From Paucisalibacillus algeriensis (lineage in GTDB: Bacteria; Bacillota; Bacilli; Bacillales; Amphibacillaceae), in contig NZ_CBYO010000004.1 of NCBI RefSeq assembly GCF_000577245.1, positions 1 to 64,000 of the forward strand: a stretch of DNA of 64,000 nt, written 5' to 3'. Shown here in pieces: positions 40,961-49,847 of the stretch (the first letter of the stretch is position 1; the number at the start of each line of letters is the position of its first letter). The notes beneath the pieces are model-generated. The model worked only from the letters and a program-made list of their open reading frames with translations. It was not told where the DNA came from and did no database searches. The position numbers were made by a program, and so were the translations under genes.

Positions 40961-42040
40961 TCAATCCTTTAGAAAACAGTCTATTTTAGTAAACTGATTA
41001 CTAGTTAAGTTACCCGTTACTTCTAATGTCTCAATTATTTTGTTATAAGCATCTTCTACATTTTTTGCTTTAATGATCATCCGTTCACCTTGGAAGTCTT
41101 TTGTGGCATGCTCATATCTTGGGTCATAATAATGGGTAAGCAATAGCCTTGTTGCTTCTGTAAATTCTTCCTGTTTTAGAAATTCTTCGGTTTGTTTTGC
41201 TACTGGTGTATGAATTCGCTTTTTGATGATATGGAATGCCTCGAAGAACTTCTCCGGATATTCCCATGGATGGTAATCATCTAATATATTCCGAACCCTT
41301 TCCTCGATGGGCATTTGAATAATAAGCTGTATCCCTTTTTCCTTCTTCTCATAAAGGAAATCAGGTATAACCACTTTGCCAATACGCTTGCTTTCCCCTT
41401 CTACAAATACAAATGGACTATTTTTATAATCAATCATTCTTTCAACTAAGAGAGAATCAAATCTTTTTTGATTACTTGGATTTAGCCCAATATGTCCAAA
41501 GATGGAACCACGATGGTTGGCCATTTGTTCAAAGTCCATAACTGGGTATCCATTATCCGCTAATTTTTTCAAAATAGCAGTTTTACCTGTACCAGTGAAT
41601 CCATTGAAGACAATAAACTCTGGTTGGAAAGTTTCTTTTTCTAAGTATTCCACAACAAAATTACGGTAAGAACGGATTCCACCTGCTAAACGGGTGGAAT
41701 GGATGTCCATTAATTCAAGTACGGTCGCAGCAGTTTTACTTCTCATACCTCCTCGCCAGCAAAAGACTGTCATTGGAGTATTAATCTTTTTAAATTCACG
41801 AATATAGGCAGGAAGCTTTTGAGAAAAAATCTGTAGACCTCGCTCTTTCGCTGCATCTGGACCAACTTGTTTATAAATGGTACCAACTTCCGCTCGCTCA
41901 TCATCGGTAAAAATAGGGATGTTGATACTGCCGGGTATCGTCCCTTGTTCAAATTCTTTTGGTGAGCGAACATCTACTAATGTGTGGTTTTGTTTTTTTC
42001 TTTTTTCCAATAAATCAGGTAAGGAAATATCCTGAACCAT
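40961..42040 (-). CDS. mnmH: tRNA 2-selenouridine synthase
   Basis: A 359-residue enzyme that replaces sulfur by selenium (via geranylation) in 2-thiouridine at the tRNA wobble position, using selenophosphate. The N-terminal rhodanese domain (about 1-130) has LVDVRSPKEFEQG and the catalytic Cys in VFCWRGGMRSK near 95. The C-terminal part has the P-loop GFTGTGKTA near 148 and DFEQMANHRGSIFGHIG, typical of MnmH/SelU (YbbB). It lies 18 bases after selD on the same strand, which supports the function. GAAGGTG precedes ATG 42040. Confidence 0.93.
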   Translation of the reverse strand: MVQDISLPDLLEKRKKQNHTLVDVRSPKEFEQGTIPGSINIPIFTDDERAEVGTIYKQVGPDAAKERGLQIFSQKLPAYIREFKKINTPMTVFCWRGGMRSKTAATVLELMDIHSTRLAGGIRSYRNFVVEYLEKETFQPEFIVFNGFTGTGKTAILKKLADNGYPVMDFEQMANHRGSIFGHIGLNPSNQKRFDSLLVERMIDYKNSPFVFVEGESKRIGKVVIPDFLYEKKEKGIQLIIQMPIEERVRNILDDYHPWEYPEKFFEAFHIIKKRIHTPVAKQTEEFLKQEEFTEATRLLLTHYYDPRYEHATKDFQGERMIIKAKNVEDAYNKIIETLEVTGNLTSNQFTKIDCFLKD

Positions 42041-42058
42041 GCTTACACCTTCTCATTA

Positions 42059-43105
42059 TTAACGAACTATAATTTTTCCGCTGTTTTCTTCTGTTATCTC
42101 TCCAATAATGCTTGCTTCAACACCATTTGCAAGTAAATCTTCGAGCAGTCGGTCTGCTTTAGTTCTTTCCACAGATATTAACAAACCTCCAGAAGTTACT
42201 GCATCACATAGGATATGTCTATCAATGGAGTCCATATCCTCTGGATAGGTTACGACATTTTCCACATGCTTGTAGTTATTTTTTGTTCCACCAGGCATGG
42301 AACCTGATTCTGCCAATTCGCGAGTTCGGGGAAGGACAGGTACTTGATCCGAATAGATAATCATACCAACATTACTTCCAATAGCCATTTCCGAACTATG
42401 ACCTAATAATCCGAAGCCAGTGACGTCAGTTGAAGCATGAACTTCATAGTTTTCCATCACTTCGGCGGCAGTTTTATTTAAAGTAGTCATGACAGATGTG
42501 ACGCGTTTGATTTCTTCATCCGTTAATAAATTATTTTTAATGGATGTTGTTAAAATACCAACACCAATAGGCTTTGTTAAGATGAGTTTATCACCAGGCT
42601 TTGCCCCGGTGTTTGTTCTAACTTTATTAGGATGGACAACTCCTGTTACTGCTAATCCAAATTTCGGTTCTTTATCATCGATAGAGTGTCCGCCAACTAA
42701 TGTGACATTTGCTTCTTTTAGTTTGTCTCCGGCACCACGTAGAATCTCAGAAAGAATGCTTTTGTCTAATGTTGATATTGGGAATGCTACAATATTAAGT
42801 GCTGTTAGAGGTCTTCCTCCCATCGCGTAGACATCACTAATAGCATTTGCTGCAGCAACTTGACCGAAGTCATAGGGATCGTCCACGATAGGGGTAAAGA
42901 AATCCAATGTTTGTACAATGGCAATATCTTCTGTTAGTTTATAGACCCCAGCATCATCGCTCGTATCCAGACCAACTAAGAGATTCGGATCAGCGATGGG
43001 AGTAGGAAGATTCCGTAATACTTGCGATAAATCAGCAGGACCAATTTTACAACCACAACCACCTTTAGTAGATAAAGAAGTAAGTTTAACTCCACTATTT
43101 TCCAT
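42059..43105 (-). CDS. selD: Selenide, water dikinase (selenophosphate synthetase)
   Basis: A 348-residue enzyme that makes selenophosphate from selenide and ATP. The active-site segment KGGCGCK has Cys17 and Lys20, the numbering known from Escherichia coli SelD; this is the Cys form, not a selenocysteine form. Further marks: GLDTSDDAGVYKL, DFFTPIVDDPYDFGQVAAANAISDVYAMGG and the C-terminal CDAVTSGGLLISV. It is the first gene of a selD-mnmH operon. ATG 43105 has GAAAGGTG upstream; the frame runs on to 43138 without a ribosome site. No selA, selB or selC is in the window. Confidence 0.95.
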   Translation of the reverse strand: MENSGVKLTSLSTKGGCGCKIGPADLSQVLRNLPTPIADPNLLVGLDTSDDAGVYKLTEDIAIVQTLDFFTPIVDDPYDFGQVAAANAISDVYAMGGRPLTALNIVAFPISTLDKSILSEILRGAGDKLKEANVTLVGGHSIDDKEPKFGLAVTGVVHPNKVRTNTGAKPGDKLILTKPIGVGILTTSIKNNLLTDEEIKRVTSVMTTLNKTAAEVMENYEVHASTDVTGFGLLGHSSEMAIGSNVGMIIYSDQVPVLPRTRELAESGSMPGGTKNNYKHVENVVTYPEDMDSIDRHILCDAVTSGGLLISVERTKADRLLEDLLANGVEASIIGEITEENSGKIIVR

Positions 43106-43168
43106 ATAAATCACCTTTCTATGCGGGGTACATGTCACTTCCCGCTTTTTGTCATGATTTGTCAGACT

Positions 43169-43927
43169 TTATTGCATTTCGATTTCCAATACTATTGGGC
43201 AATGATCACTGCCCAAAATAGATGTATGTGCTTGGGAGTCAATCAATTTCTCTTTTAATCTTTTAGAAACAATAAAGTAATCAATTCTCCATCCAATATT
43301 GCGCTCGCGGACTGTTTTCATATACGACCACCACGTATAGATACCATCTTTATCGGGATAGAAGTGGCGAAGCGTGTCAATAAAACCAGCATCAAGAAAC
43401 CGAGTCATTTTTTCACGTTCTTCATCAGTGAATCCTGAATTACCGTAATTTGTTTTGTAATTACGGATGTCAATCTCATTATGTGCCACATTAAGGTCAC
43501 CGCATAACACAACAGGCTTTACTTTATCATGTGCTAATACGTGTTCGAACAAAGCGTCCTCCCATTCTAATCTTACATCCAGTCTAGCTAAGTCACGCTG
43601 TGAGTTTGGTGTATAGATATTGATGAGAAAGAAGTCTTCAAATTCCATTGTGATGATGCGACCTTCTGATTGGGAATCCTCATCACCTAAACCATACTTA
43701 ACAGAAAGTGGCTGTTGTTTTGTGAAAATGGCCGTACCTGAATAGCCTTTTCGCTCGGCATAGTTCCAATATTGATAATATCCATCTAGATCAAGATTTA
43801 TTTGTCCTTCTTGAAGTTTTGTTTCTTGTACACAAAAAATATCAGCATTTACACCATTAAAATAATCTAAAAAACCTTTTCGGACGCATGCACGTAGTCC
43901 GTTAACATTCCATGATACTAACTTCAT
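43169..43927 (-). CDS. exoA: Exodeoxyribonuclease III (AP endonuclease)
   Basis: A 252-residue Mg-dependent AP endonuclease/3'-exonuclease of the Xth family for base-excision repair. Motifs: MKLVSWNVNGLRA (1-13), CVQETKLQ with the metal-binding Glu near 35, NIYTPNSQRDLARLDVRLEWE near 105, CGDLNVAHNEIDI with Asp/Asn near 145, and the catalytic SDHCPI at the end (about 242-247). ATG 43927 follows AGAGGGG; the longer frame from 43972 adds an unlikely Cys-rich tail. It is transcribed alone. Confidence 0.94.
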   Translation of the reverse strand: MKLVSWNVNGLRACVRKGFLDYFNGVNADIFCVQETKLQEGQINLDLDGYYQYWNYAERKGYSGTAIFTKQQPLSVKYGLGDEDSQSEGRIITMEFEDFFLINIYTPNSQRDLARLDVRLEWEDALFEHVLAHDKVKPVVLCGDLNVAHNEIDIRNYKTNYGNSGFTDEEREKMTRFLDAGFIDTLRHFYPDKDGIYTWWSYMKTVRERNIGWRIDYFIVSKRLKEKLIDSQAHTSILGSDHCPIVLEIEMQ

Positions 43928-44062
43928 AATTTCCCCTCTTATTCGCTTGTCAGTACAGTCATTACAGTACACTCAGCTATATTATTTATCCTGTAATAAT
44001 CATAACACCAACTGAAGAATCGGTCATTGGAGGTGACTTTGGAAAAAATTATTAATATCATG

Positions 44063-44092
44063 TTGACTTGGAAAGTGTATTAATCGTATAAT
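44063..44092 (+). promoter_or_regulatory. SigA promoter of the ytr-like operon
   Basis: TTGACT (44063-44068), an 18-base spacer and a perfect TATAAT (44087-44092). The -10 box lies inside the first operator palindrome. Confidence 0.85.
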
Positions 44093-44096
44093 ACAC
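44075..44096. promoter_or_regulatory. GntR-type operator, copy 1
   Basis: GTGTATTA-N6-TAATACAC, a perfect 8-base-arm palindrome that overlaps the -10 box. Expected site of the GntR regulator. Confidence 0.8.
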
Positions 44097-44104
44097 ATTA
44101 GAAA

Positions 44105-44126
44105 GTGTATTAAGTGTTTAATACAT
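44105..44126. promoter_or_regulatory. GntR-type operator, copy 2
   Basis: Core GTATTAA-GTGT-TTAATAC, centred exactly 30 bases (about three helical turns) from copy 1. Confidence 0.8.
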
Positions 44127-44143
44127 ATTTTTTTGGGAATGAT

Positions 44144-44161
44144 GTATTAAGTGGTTAATAC
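44144..44161. promoter_or_regulatory. GntR-type operator, copy 3
   Basis: GTATTAA-GTGG-TTAATAC, 37 bases from copy 2 and about 44 bases before the regulator's start codon, in the untranslated leader. Confidence 0.78.
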
Positions 44162-44204
44162 AGTGAACGTAGGGGAGTCATCAAGAAAAATAGGAGTTGT
44201 AGCT

Positions 44205-44594
44205 ATGAATATAAAGATAAACAGTCGGGATCCTGTATATATTCAAGTGATTCAGTATTTTAAAGAACAAATTGCCACAGGTGTTTTAGAGCCAGGTCAA
44301 GAAATTTCATCACGGCGTGAACTAGCTAATAAGTTAAAAATTAATCCGAACACTGCACAGAGAGCATATAAGGAAATGGAGGAACAGGGTTTGATTTTTA
44401 CAGAGGGGAATTTACCAAGCAGAATTACGAAAAATGAAGTGATCATTAAACAGGTTCGTGAAGAATTGATTTTAGAAGCTGTGAACACATTTATTGCTTC
44501 TGTTCAATCGATAAATGTGCCACTAGAGGAAGCAATAGGTCTAATTAAGAAAAATTATGAGAAAAACCCGGGTGGACAGGAGGGTAATCAATGA
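44205..44594 (+). CDS. GntR family regulator, YtrA-like
   Basis: A 129-residue repressor of the short YtrA subfamily. The winged helix lies at residues about 5-75 (PVYIQVIQYFKEQIATGVLEPGQEISSRRELANKLKINPNTAQRAYKEMEEQGLIF). Only about 50 helical residues follow for dimerisation, with no large effector domain. YtrA in Bacillus subtilis represses its own ABC operon and is relieved by cell-wall antibiotics. Three palindromes in the leader are the likely binding sites. ATG 44205 has TAGGAG upstream. It overlaps the next gene by ATGA. Confidence 0.9.
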   Translation: MNIKINSRDPVYIQVIQYFKEQIATGVLEPGQEISSRRELANKLKINPNTAQRAYKEMEEQGLIFTEGNLPSRITKNEVIIKQVREELILEAVNTFIASVQSINVPLEEAIGLIKKNYEKNPGGQEGNQ

Positions 44595-45280
44595 TTGAAG
44601 TGAAAGATATTACCAAAAAATTTGGCAGGAAAAAGGTACTAGATGGTGTCTCCTTTACAGCAAATAAAGGAGAGATTACTTGTCTAATTGGAATAAATGG
44701 TGTAGGAAAAACAACGATTTTGAATGCCATTATGAATCTTACACCTACCAATAGTGGAGAAATTTTGATCGATGGAGAAAAGATTCATAGAGAAACCTAT
44801 GAAAAAATTACGTTTATACCTGATGCGATAACGATGCTACCACAAATGAGAATTACCGATGCGATGCAGTTTATGAAGGACTTTTATCATTCTTGGAATC
44901 AAAATCGTGCGGATGAATTGATTTCATTCTTTAAATTAGACCCGAATGACCGTATTTCCTCACTTTCAAAAGGAAATACAGCAAAGGTGAATATGTTACT
45001 AGGTTTAGCACTGGATGTGGACTATCTTCTAATGGATGAACCTTTCTCAGGAATTGATATTTTTAGCCGGGAACAAATAGCTGATGTATTTACTAGTCAC
45101 CTAGTAGAGGGTCGTGGTGTCATCATTACGACACATGAAATTAGTGATATCGAACACTTAATCGATAAAGCAGTGCTTTTAAATGATGGTGTCGTATTAA
45201 GAGAATTTAATGCCGAAGAGGTAAGGGAAAATGAAGGTAAGTCCATTATAGATGTGATGAGGGAGGTGTACCAGGCATGA
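44591..45280 (+). CDS. ABC transporter ATP-binding protein, YtrB-like
   Basis: A 229-residue ATPase. Walker A is GINGVGKTT (about 33-41), the signature is SLSKGNTAKVNMLLGLA (LSKGN form), Walker B is YLLMDEPFSGID, and the switch His lies in ITTHEISDIEH. It overlaps the GntR gene by 4 bases and the permease by 4 bases. Together with the next gene it forms the first ABC system of a ytr-like operon. In Bacillus subtilis the ytr system has been linked to acetoin use and to cell-wall thickness; the role here is inferred from synteny. Confidence 0.92.
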   Translation: MIEVKDITKKFGRKKVLDGVSFTANKGEITCLIGINGVGKTTILNAIMNLTPTNSGEILIDGEKIHRETYEKITFIPDAITMLPQMRITDAMQFMKDFYHSWNQNRADELISFFKLDPNDRISSLSKGNTAKVNMLLGLALDVDYLLMDEPFSGIDIFSREQIADVFTSHLVEGRGVIITTHEISDIEHLIDKAVLLNDGVVLREFNAEEVRENEGKSIIDVMREVYQA

Positions 45281-46107
45281 AGAATTTTTGGAAACTAACA
45301 AACTTTGAGCTTAATCGCTTTTCTAAAATATATTTTATTTTAATTGGGTTAACATTGGCGATGCAAACAATCGGTATAGTTTTGCTATCCAGCAGTTATA
45401 TGAGCGATGTGGAGGAGCAATTAGCATTAGGAAGCACGCTCGAATGGATAAAGATAAGTGTAGGAACCTTCTCTTTTAGTTCTGTAACAAGTTCCTATTG
45501 GTTTGGTGGACCAATCGTTATCTCTATTGTCTCACTATTGATTTATGTATTTTTCATCTGGTACCGTGATTGGTTTGGAAAGAATACATTTATTTATCGC
45601 CTATTAATGCTTCCGACTGCACGAATCAATGTATTTTTTGCGAAAGCCACAACAATATTTTTGATGGTTTTTGGTTTGATTTCACTTCAGTTAGTATTCA
45701 TCCTAATGGAGAATGAATTATTGAAACTCATGGTTTCTGAAACATTTAGAGAAGACCAAAGCCTTAACCAAATTATTTTCAGTTTTGATTATATGGGTGT
45801 TCTTTACCCAACCTCAATTATCCAGTTTTTCATCAATTATGGAATTGGCTTTATGGCTGTATTCGTTGTGTTTACAGGTGTTTTATTTGAGAGATGCTTT
45901 CGTTTAAAAGGAATTTTATTTGGCATATTGTTTGCAGGGGTTGCACTATTCGTCTTTATTTCCCCAGTTTTATTACAAGTGACCATTTTAGAAGAGTTCT
46001 TCTATCCCAATGAAATATTTATTCTCATGGTAATTACTGGTCTAATGGTAACAACTGGTTCAATTTGGATGAGTCATTACTTGTTGAACAAGAAGATAAG
46101 GGTGTGA
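45277..46107 (+). CDS. ABC-2-type permease, YtrC/YtrD-like
   Basis: A 276-residue membrane protein with six predicted helices: about 18-38, 68-92 (FGGPIVISIVSLLIYVFFIWYRDWFGK), 113-136, 170-198, 208-230 and 238-262. WYRDWFGKNTFIYRLLMLPTARINVFFAKA is the intracellular coupling segment. It is translationally coupled to the ATPase (ATGA overlap). Bacillus subtilis has two permeases (ytrC, ytrD) here; this operon has one, followed by an unrelated extracytoplasmic protein. Confidence 0.85.
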   Translation: MKNFWKLTNFELNRFSKIYFILIGLTLAMQTIGIVLLSSSYMSDVEEQLALGSTLEWIKISVGTFSFSSVTSSYWFGGPIVISIVSLLIYVFFIWYRDWFGKNTFIYRLLMLPTARINVFFAKATTIFLMVFGLISLQLVFILMENELLKLMVSETFREDQSLNQIIFSFDYMGVLYPTSIIQFFINYGIGFMAVFVVFTGVLFERCFRLKGILFGILFAGVALFVFISPVLLQVTILEEFFYPNEIFILMVITGLMVTTGSIWMSHYLLNKKIRV

Positions 46108-46111
46108 TGAG

Positions 46112-47371
46112 ATGGTAATAAAGCGATTTTGGAAACTAATAGCATTGTCAATCATTATTGTAGCCGTATTGGTAACGTACTTTATTCATTCTGCACTAGT
46201 TGTAGCAAGTCAATTTCCTGATTTAGAAATTAAAACAATTAGTGGTGATGAAACTACGCTAAACGATGTAGCCATCAATGGCGACTATTATCATGAGGAT
46301 AATTATTCTAGTTCTCTTATTGTATCACTCGATGGATCCACTTATTATGAGGAGTTATCCTATTTTGAAAAACTAGAACCACAGTTTCCACCTAATGAGG
46401 CTACGAAAATTAAGGATAAGTATCGAAACTTTATGAGAGGAAAAATGTATAATCCATCCTCTTTCTTCGAAAATGACAATTATCTTGCTTATGTAGGTGC
46501 TGAAATATCAGATTGGAGTAAGAATCATCTACCAAAGTATTATTTAGAAGTAGATGTATTAAATAAAGAAACGAATACATCACATTCCTTCCAAACAAAT
46601 TTGCCTGGTGTGAAAGAAATCCAACATGCAGATATATTGGAAGTTCACATGGACCAGGAAGATTTGAAGGTAATTGTAAACTTGAACTATTATTTGAACG
46701 ACCAATATGTCGATGAAATAAAAGTTTATACATTGAGTATATCCGCTGAAGGAGTTGTGGGGGATCAAACCCTATTTGATCCACAAGAACAGAGCAATAA
46801 AGACAAATGGTCACACTTAATGTTCCTAAATGACCATAGTGAACTCGATTCCGGAAATAATCTGTTGTTACAAAAGGATATAGGTCATTATGTTGAGGTT
46901 AGTCAGAATGCTATTGCTTCGGAAGAATTAGATTCAGAGCTTTTGGAAAGAGAATTCTATATTTACAATATAAAATCAAATCAGCTACAAGAGCTTCAAA
47001 TTCCACAAGAGCAATATGAAAAGCTTCTATCAAATGAATTTCATCTGAATGGATTTGTGAAGGATAATCATGCTTATATTACCTATCTAAATGAAGAAAA
47101 TTTGGTTGTATTAAGTTTTAGTCTTGAAGATTTTAAAGTAGATTCAAAGCAAACATTTAATTTAACGGATCTTGGTATGGAAGGCACCAATATTAGCTTG
47201 ATGGAGAATAAAATTTATGCAGTAGAAAATGGTATGGGAAATTCTGCAAAAATCTTTGTTGGAGATGTAACAACAGGAGAAATTTTATATAAAGGTGAAA
47301 TTGTTCATGAACAGGAAAATGATGACAGAGATGACTTTACACTAAATTTCTATACGATTACTAAGAACTAA
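46112..47371 (+). CDS. Membrane-anchored extracytoplasmic protein in the ytr-like operon, unknown function
   Basis: A 419-residue protein with one N-terminal helix (about 6-30, FWKLIALSIIIVAVLVTYFIHSALVV) and a long soluble outside part with no cysteines. The latter shows beta-strand repeats that end DVTTGEILYKGEIV, reminiscent of a beta-propeller or WD/PQQ-like blade, but I recognise no family. It starts 4 bases after the permease gene and precedes the second ATPase, so it is part of the operon and may act as a sensor or substrate-binding partner. RBS AAGGGTG. Confidence 0.8.
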   Translation: MVIKRFWKLIALSIIIVAVLVTYFIHSALVVASQFPDLEIKTISGDETTLNDVAINGDYYHEDNYSSSLIVSLDGSTYYEELSYFEKLEPQFPPNEATKIKDKYRNFMRGKMYNPSSFFENDNYLAYVGAEISDWSKNHLPKYYLEVDVLNKETNTSHSFQTNLPGVKEIQHADILEVHMDQEDLKVIVNLNYYLNDQYVDEIKVYTLSISAEGVVGDQTLFDPQEQSNKDKWSHLMFLNDHSELDSGNNLLLQKDIGHYVEVSQNAIASEELDSELLEREFYIYNIKSNQLQELQIPQEQYEKLLSNEFHLNGFVKDNHAYITYLNEENLVVLSFSLEDFKVDSKQTFNLTDLGMEGTNISLMENKIYAVENGMGNSAKIFVGDVTTGEILYKGEIVHEQENDDRDDFTLNFYTITKN

Positions 47372-47388
47372 TCATGGGAGGAAAAAAC

Positions 47389-48081
47389 TTGATACAAATC
47401 AAAGAATTAAGTCATCATTTTGAATTAGGAAAAAAAGGTCAGAAAACCATCTTACCGGTCTTAAAAGGTATTACGATGGAAGTGGGAAAAGGAGAAATCG
47501 TTTCTGTCGTTGGAAAAAGTGGTTCTGGTAAATCTACGTTACTAAATCTAATAAGTGGGTTCATACGTCCAACTGAAGGTGAAATTAGGATTGACAGCGA
47601 GTTAGTTTCTGACCTTTCTGAAGCAAAGTTTGCTGATTTTCGTCTGGAACATATTGGATTTATATTTCAAAGCTTTCAATTAATACCTAGTATGACAGCC
47701 TATCAAAATATTGAGCTACCTTTAACCCTAAAAGGTGAAGATGAGAAAAAACGTAAAGAGATAGTTAATAGAATACTGGAGAAAGTGGGCCTAGAAGACT
47801 TTCAAGACCATTACCCAAGTGAATTATCTGGTGGTCAACAACAACGTGTTAGTATTGCAAGGGCTCTAGTACTTGAGCCAACACTAATCCTTGCAGATGA
47901 ACCAACTGGCAGTTTAGATAGTGAAACAGAAGCAGAAATTTTGGAGATTATACAAAAGCTTAATCGAGAGCTTGGCATCACCTTTCTTATCATTACTCAC
48001 GATGAAGAGGTTGCACAAATTGGTAATCGTACCATTTCCATCAAGGACGGTCGAATCATGGAGGGGGTTACTGCGGTATGA
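47389..48081 (+). CDS. ABC transporter ATP-binding protein, YtrE/LolD/MacB-like
   Basis: A 230-residue ATPase of the MacB/LolD type. Walker A is GKSGSGKST (about 43-51), the Q-loop FIFQSFQLIPSMTAYQNIELPL follows, the signature is ELSGGQQQRVSIARAL, Walker B is LILADEPTGSLD and the switch His lies in LIITHDEEVA. Every motif is canonical. The start is taken as TTG 47389 since GGGAGG lies 7 bases upstream; an ATG at 47374 is ahead of that site. It overlaps the FtsX-type permease by 4 bases. Confidence 0.92.
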   Translation: MIQIKELSHHFELGKKGQKTILPVLKGITMEVGKGEIVSVVGKSGSGKSTLLNLISGFIRPTEGEIRIDSELVSDLSEAKFADFRLEHIGFIFQSFQLIPSMTAYQNIELPLTLKGEDEKKRKEIVNRILEKVGLEDFQDHYPSELSGGQQQRVSIARALVLEPTLILADEPTGSLDSETEAEILEIIQKLNRELGITFLIITHDEEVAQIGNRTISIKDGRIMEGVTAV

Positions 48082-49409
48082 GATATAAGGATAAATATCG
48101 TTTTATCAGACAGAATATCAAGAAAAATCGAGCAAGAACTTTCATGACCATTTTGGCAACAGCCATGGGATGTGCATTCCTAATCGTGCTTGCATCAGTT
48201 GGATATGGCTTACAACAAAGTGTGGTAAAAGAAACATTAGAGGATCAAGTAGTAACCCAAATCCAAGTCCATGCAAAAGAAGTGGACGGCAATTTTGAAG
48301 CGATAACGATAGAAGATATAGAGAAATTAGAGAAGGTCGAACATGTAAAAGCAGTTACTAGAAGGAATCAGTTAGGACAAATTCCAATCTATACCCTTGA
48401 TAATTATAAAGCGGAGACAATGGCAGTTTCCGCTCATTACCCATCCGAAGTAGCATCGGGCTTAGAACTTTCGGAGGGCAGATTACCCGAAAATCCGAAT
48501 GAAGTGGTTGTTGGATATCACTTTTCTGATAAGTTATTTATAGATTCTGCAGAGAATGTTTATGATGAAGAAACTAATGAAGTAAAGGAAGAATTTCGTT
48601 TTAAGGGTAACGTAATGGATCAAACTATTACGATGACCGTGAAGCAGGATGAAGAGGGGAAAGTCAAAGAAGAGATTCAATTGACAATTGTTGGTGTCTT
48701 AGAAAAGCCAGGTAGAGAATGGATGATAGACCAAGACGTCTATATCTCGCAAGAAGTATTTGAACAAATTGAAACATTTACAGGTTCTGTTGGGGGAGTA
48801 ATTGCTGCTGAACCAGATCAAATGGAAACAGGACATCTTGAGATTTTTGATCTAGTAAATGTGTATGCAGATAACCTTGAAGCTGTACAAGGTATTGTAG
48901 AAACCTTAAAGGAAGAAAATTATGCAACTTATTCTGTAGTAAGCGAAATGGAACAAATCAATACGCTATTTACCATTGCGAAGGCTGGATTAATTTTGGT
49001 TGGTACAATCGCATTAATCATTGCATCGATTGGAATTTATAACACCATGACCATGGCAGTAACAGAAAGAGCACCAGATATTGGTATTATGAAAGCAATA
49101 GGTGCCAATCCGAAAACGATTAAACAAATATTTTTATTAGAAAGTAGTTATATCGGTATTATAGGTGCCGTTATTGGAACCATTGTTGCGTATGCTACTA
49201 GTGTTTTAGTGAATATTGGATTACCGATGATATTAGAAATGGCCTTTGGGGAAGAAATGCCAGAAGGATTACAATTCTCAAGTATTCCTTTGAGTCTTGT
49301 ATTAATTGCTGTAACAATCTGCCTGGTCGTTACAATCTTATCAGGAATGCGACCTGCAAAACGTGCTACACAGATAGATGTATTAAAAGCAATGCGTAGA
49401 GAAATCTAA
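48078..49409 (+). CDS. FtsX-like (MacB-type) ABC permease, YtrF-like
   Basis: A 443-residue membrane protein with the MacB layout. One helix is near 22-42 (TFMTILATAMGCAFLIVLASVGYGL), then an extracytoplasmic MacB_PCD domain of about 250 residues, then three helices near 300-325, 350-380 and 405-430 (FtsX domain: LIASIGIYNTMTMAVTERAPDIGIMKAIGANPKTI). Such permeases transmit mechanical force across the membrane instead of moving a substrate through a channel. It is the last gene of the ytr-like operon. A strong terminator follows. Confidence 0.9.
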   Translation: MRYKDKYRFIRQNIKKNRARTFMTILATAMGCAFLIVLASVGYGLQQSVVKETLEDQVVTQIQVHAKEVDGNFEAITIEDIEKLEKVEHVKAVTRRNQLGQIPIYTLDNYKAETMAVSAHYPSEVASGLELSEGRLPENPNEVVVGYHFSDKLFIDSAENVYDEETNEVKEEFRFKGNVMDQTITMTVKQDEEGKVKEEIQLTIVGVLEKPGREWMIDQDVYISQEVFEQIETFTGSVGGVIAAEPDQMETGHLEIFDLVNVYADNLEAVQGIVETLKEENYATYSVVSEMEQINTLFTIAKAGLILVGTIALIIASIGIYNTMTMAVTERAPDIGIMKAIGANPKTIKQIFLLESSYIGIIGAVIGTIVAYATSVLVNIGLPMILEMAFGEEMPEGLQFSSIPLSLVLIAVTICLVVTILSGMRPAKRATQIDVLKAMRREI

Positions 49410-49413
49410 ATAA

Positions 49414-49444
49414 ATGTGGTTGGATTGTTATAATCCAACCACAT
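49414..49444. terminator. Terminator of the ytr-like operon, shared with convergent thioredoxin-like gene
   Basis: ATGTGGTTGGATT (49414-49426) pairs perfectly with AATCCAACCACAT (49432-49444), followed by TTTTAT. Confidence 0.9.
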
Positions 49445-49766
49445 TTTTATATATTTTATTAATTTTTTCCTCGAATAAATCCATATGAACAATGCGGGCT
49501 TCTCTCAAATATTCTTTACCGTTAACAAATAGAAGTAATACTGGGACGGTGAATATTGAAAAATGCCCAGCGATTGTCTCCACTTGAGCAGCATTAACAT
49601 GTGCCAATTTTATTTCAGGAAATGGAACCATTAAGTGCTGCACTTGAGGTAAAAGGCCATGGCAAACACTACAGTTTGGTCGCGAAATATATATAAAAGC
49701 TAATGTATTCGATTGGATGAATTCATCTATTTTTTCTATTGAATCTAAATTGGAAAATTGTCTCAT
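49428..49766 (-). CDS. Thioredoxin-like protein
   Basis: A 112-residue thioredoxin-fold protein. The active site reads RPNCSVCHGLLPQV (CSVC, about residues 31-34), and the cis-proline segment is FTVPVLLLFVNGKEYLREARIV near 75. It has no signal peptide, so it is cytoplasmic. CxxC spacing suggests disulfide exchange or bacillithiol-linked redox work; the partner is unknown. Its stop lies inside the shared terminator stem. GGAGG precedes ATG 49766. Confidence 0.85.
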   Translation of the reverse strand: MRQFSNLDSIEKIDEFIQSNTLAFIYISRPNCSVCHGLLPQVQHLMVPFPEIKLAHVNAAQVETIAGHFSIFTVPVLLLFVNGKEYLREARIVHMDLFEEKINKIYKNVVGL

Positions 49767-49847
49767 ATCCTACCTCCTACTGTTACTATATCCGAATGGA
49801 AATGATGTATGCAATTCTATGACTCTTTGGTAAAGGCTGTGGTTGGC

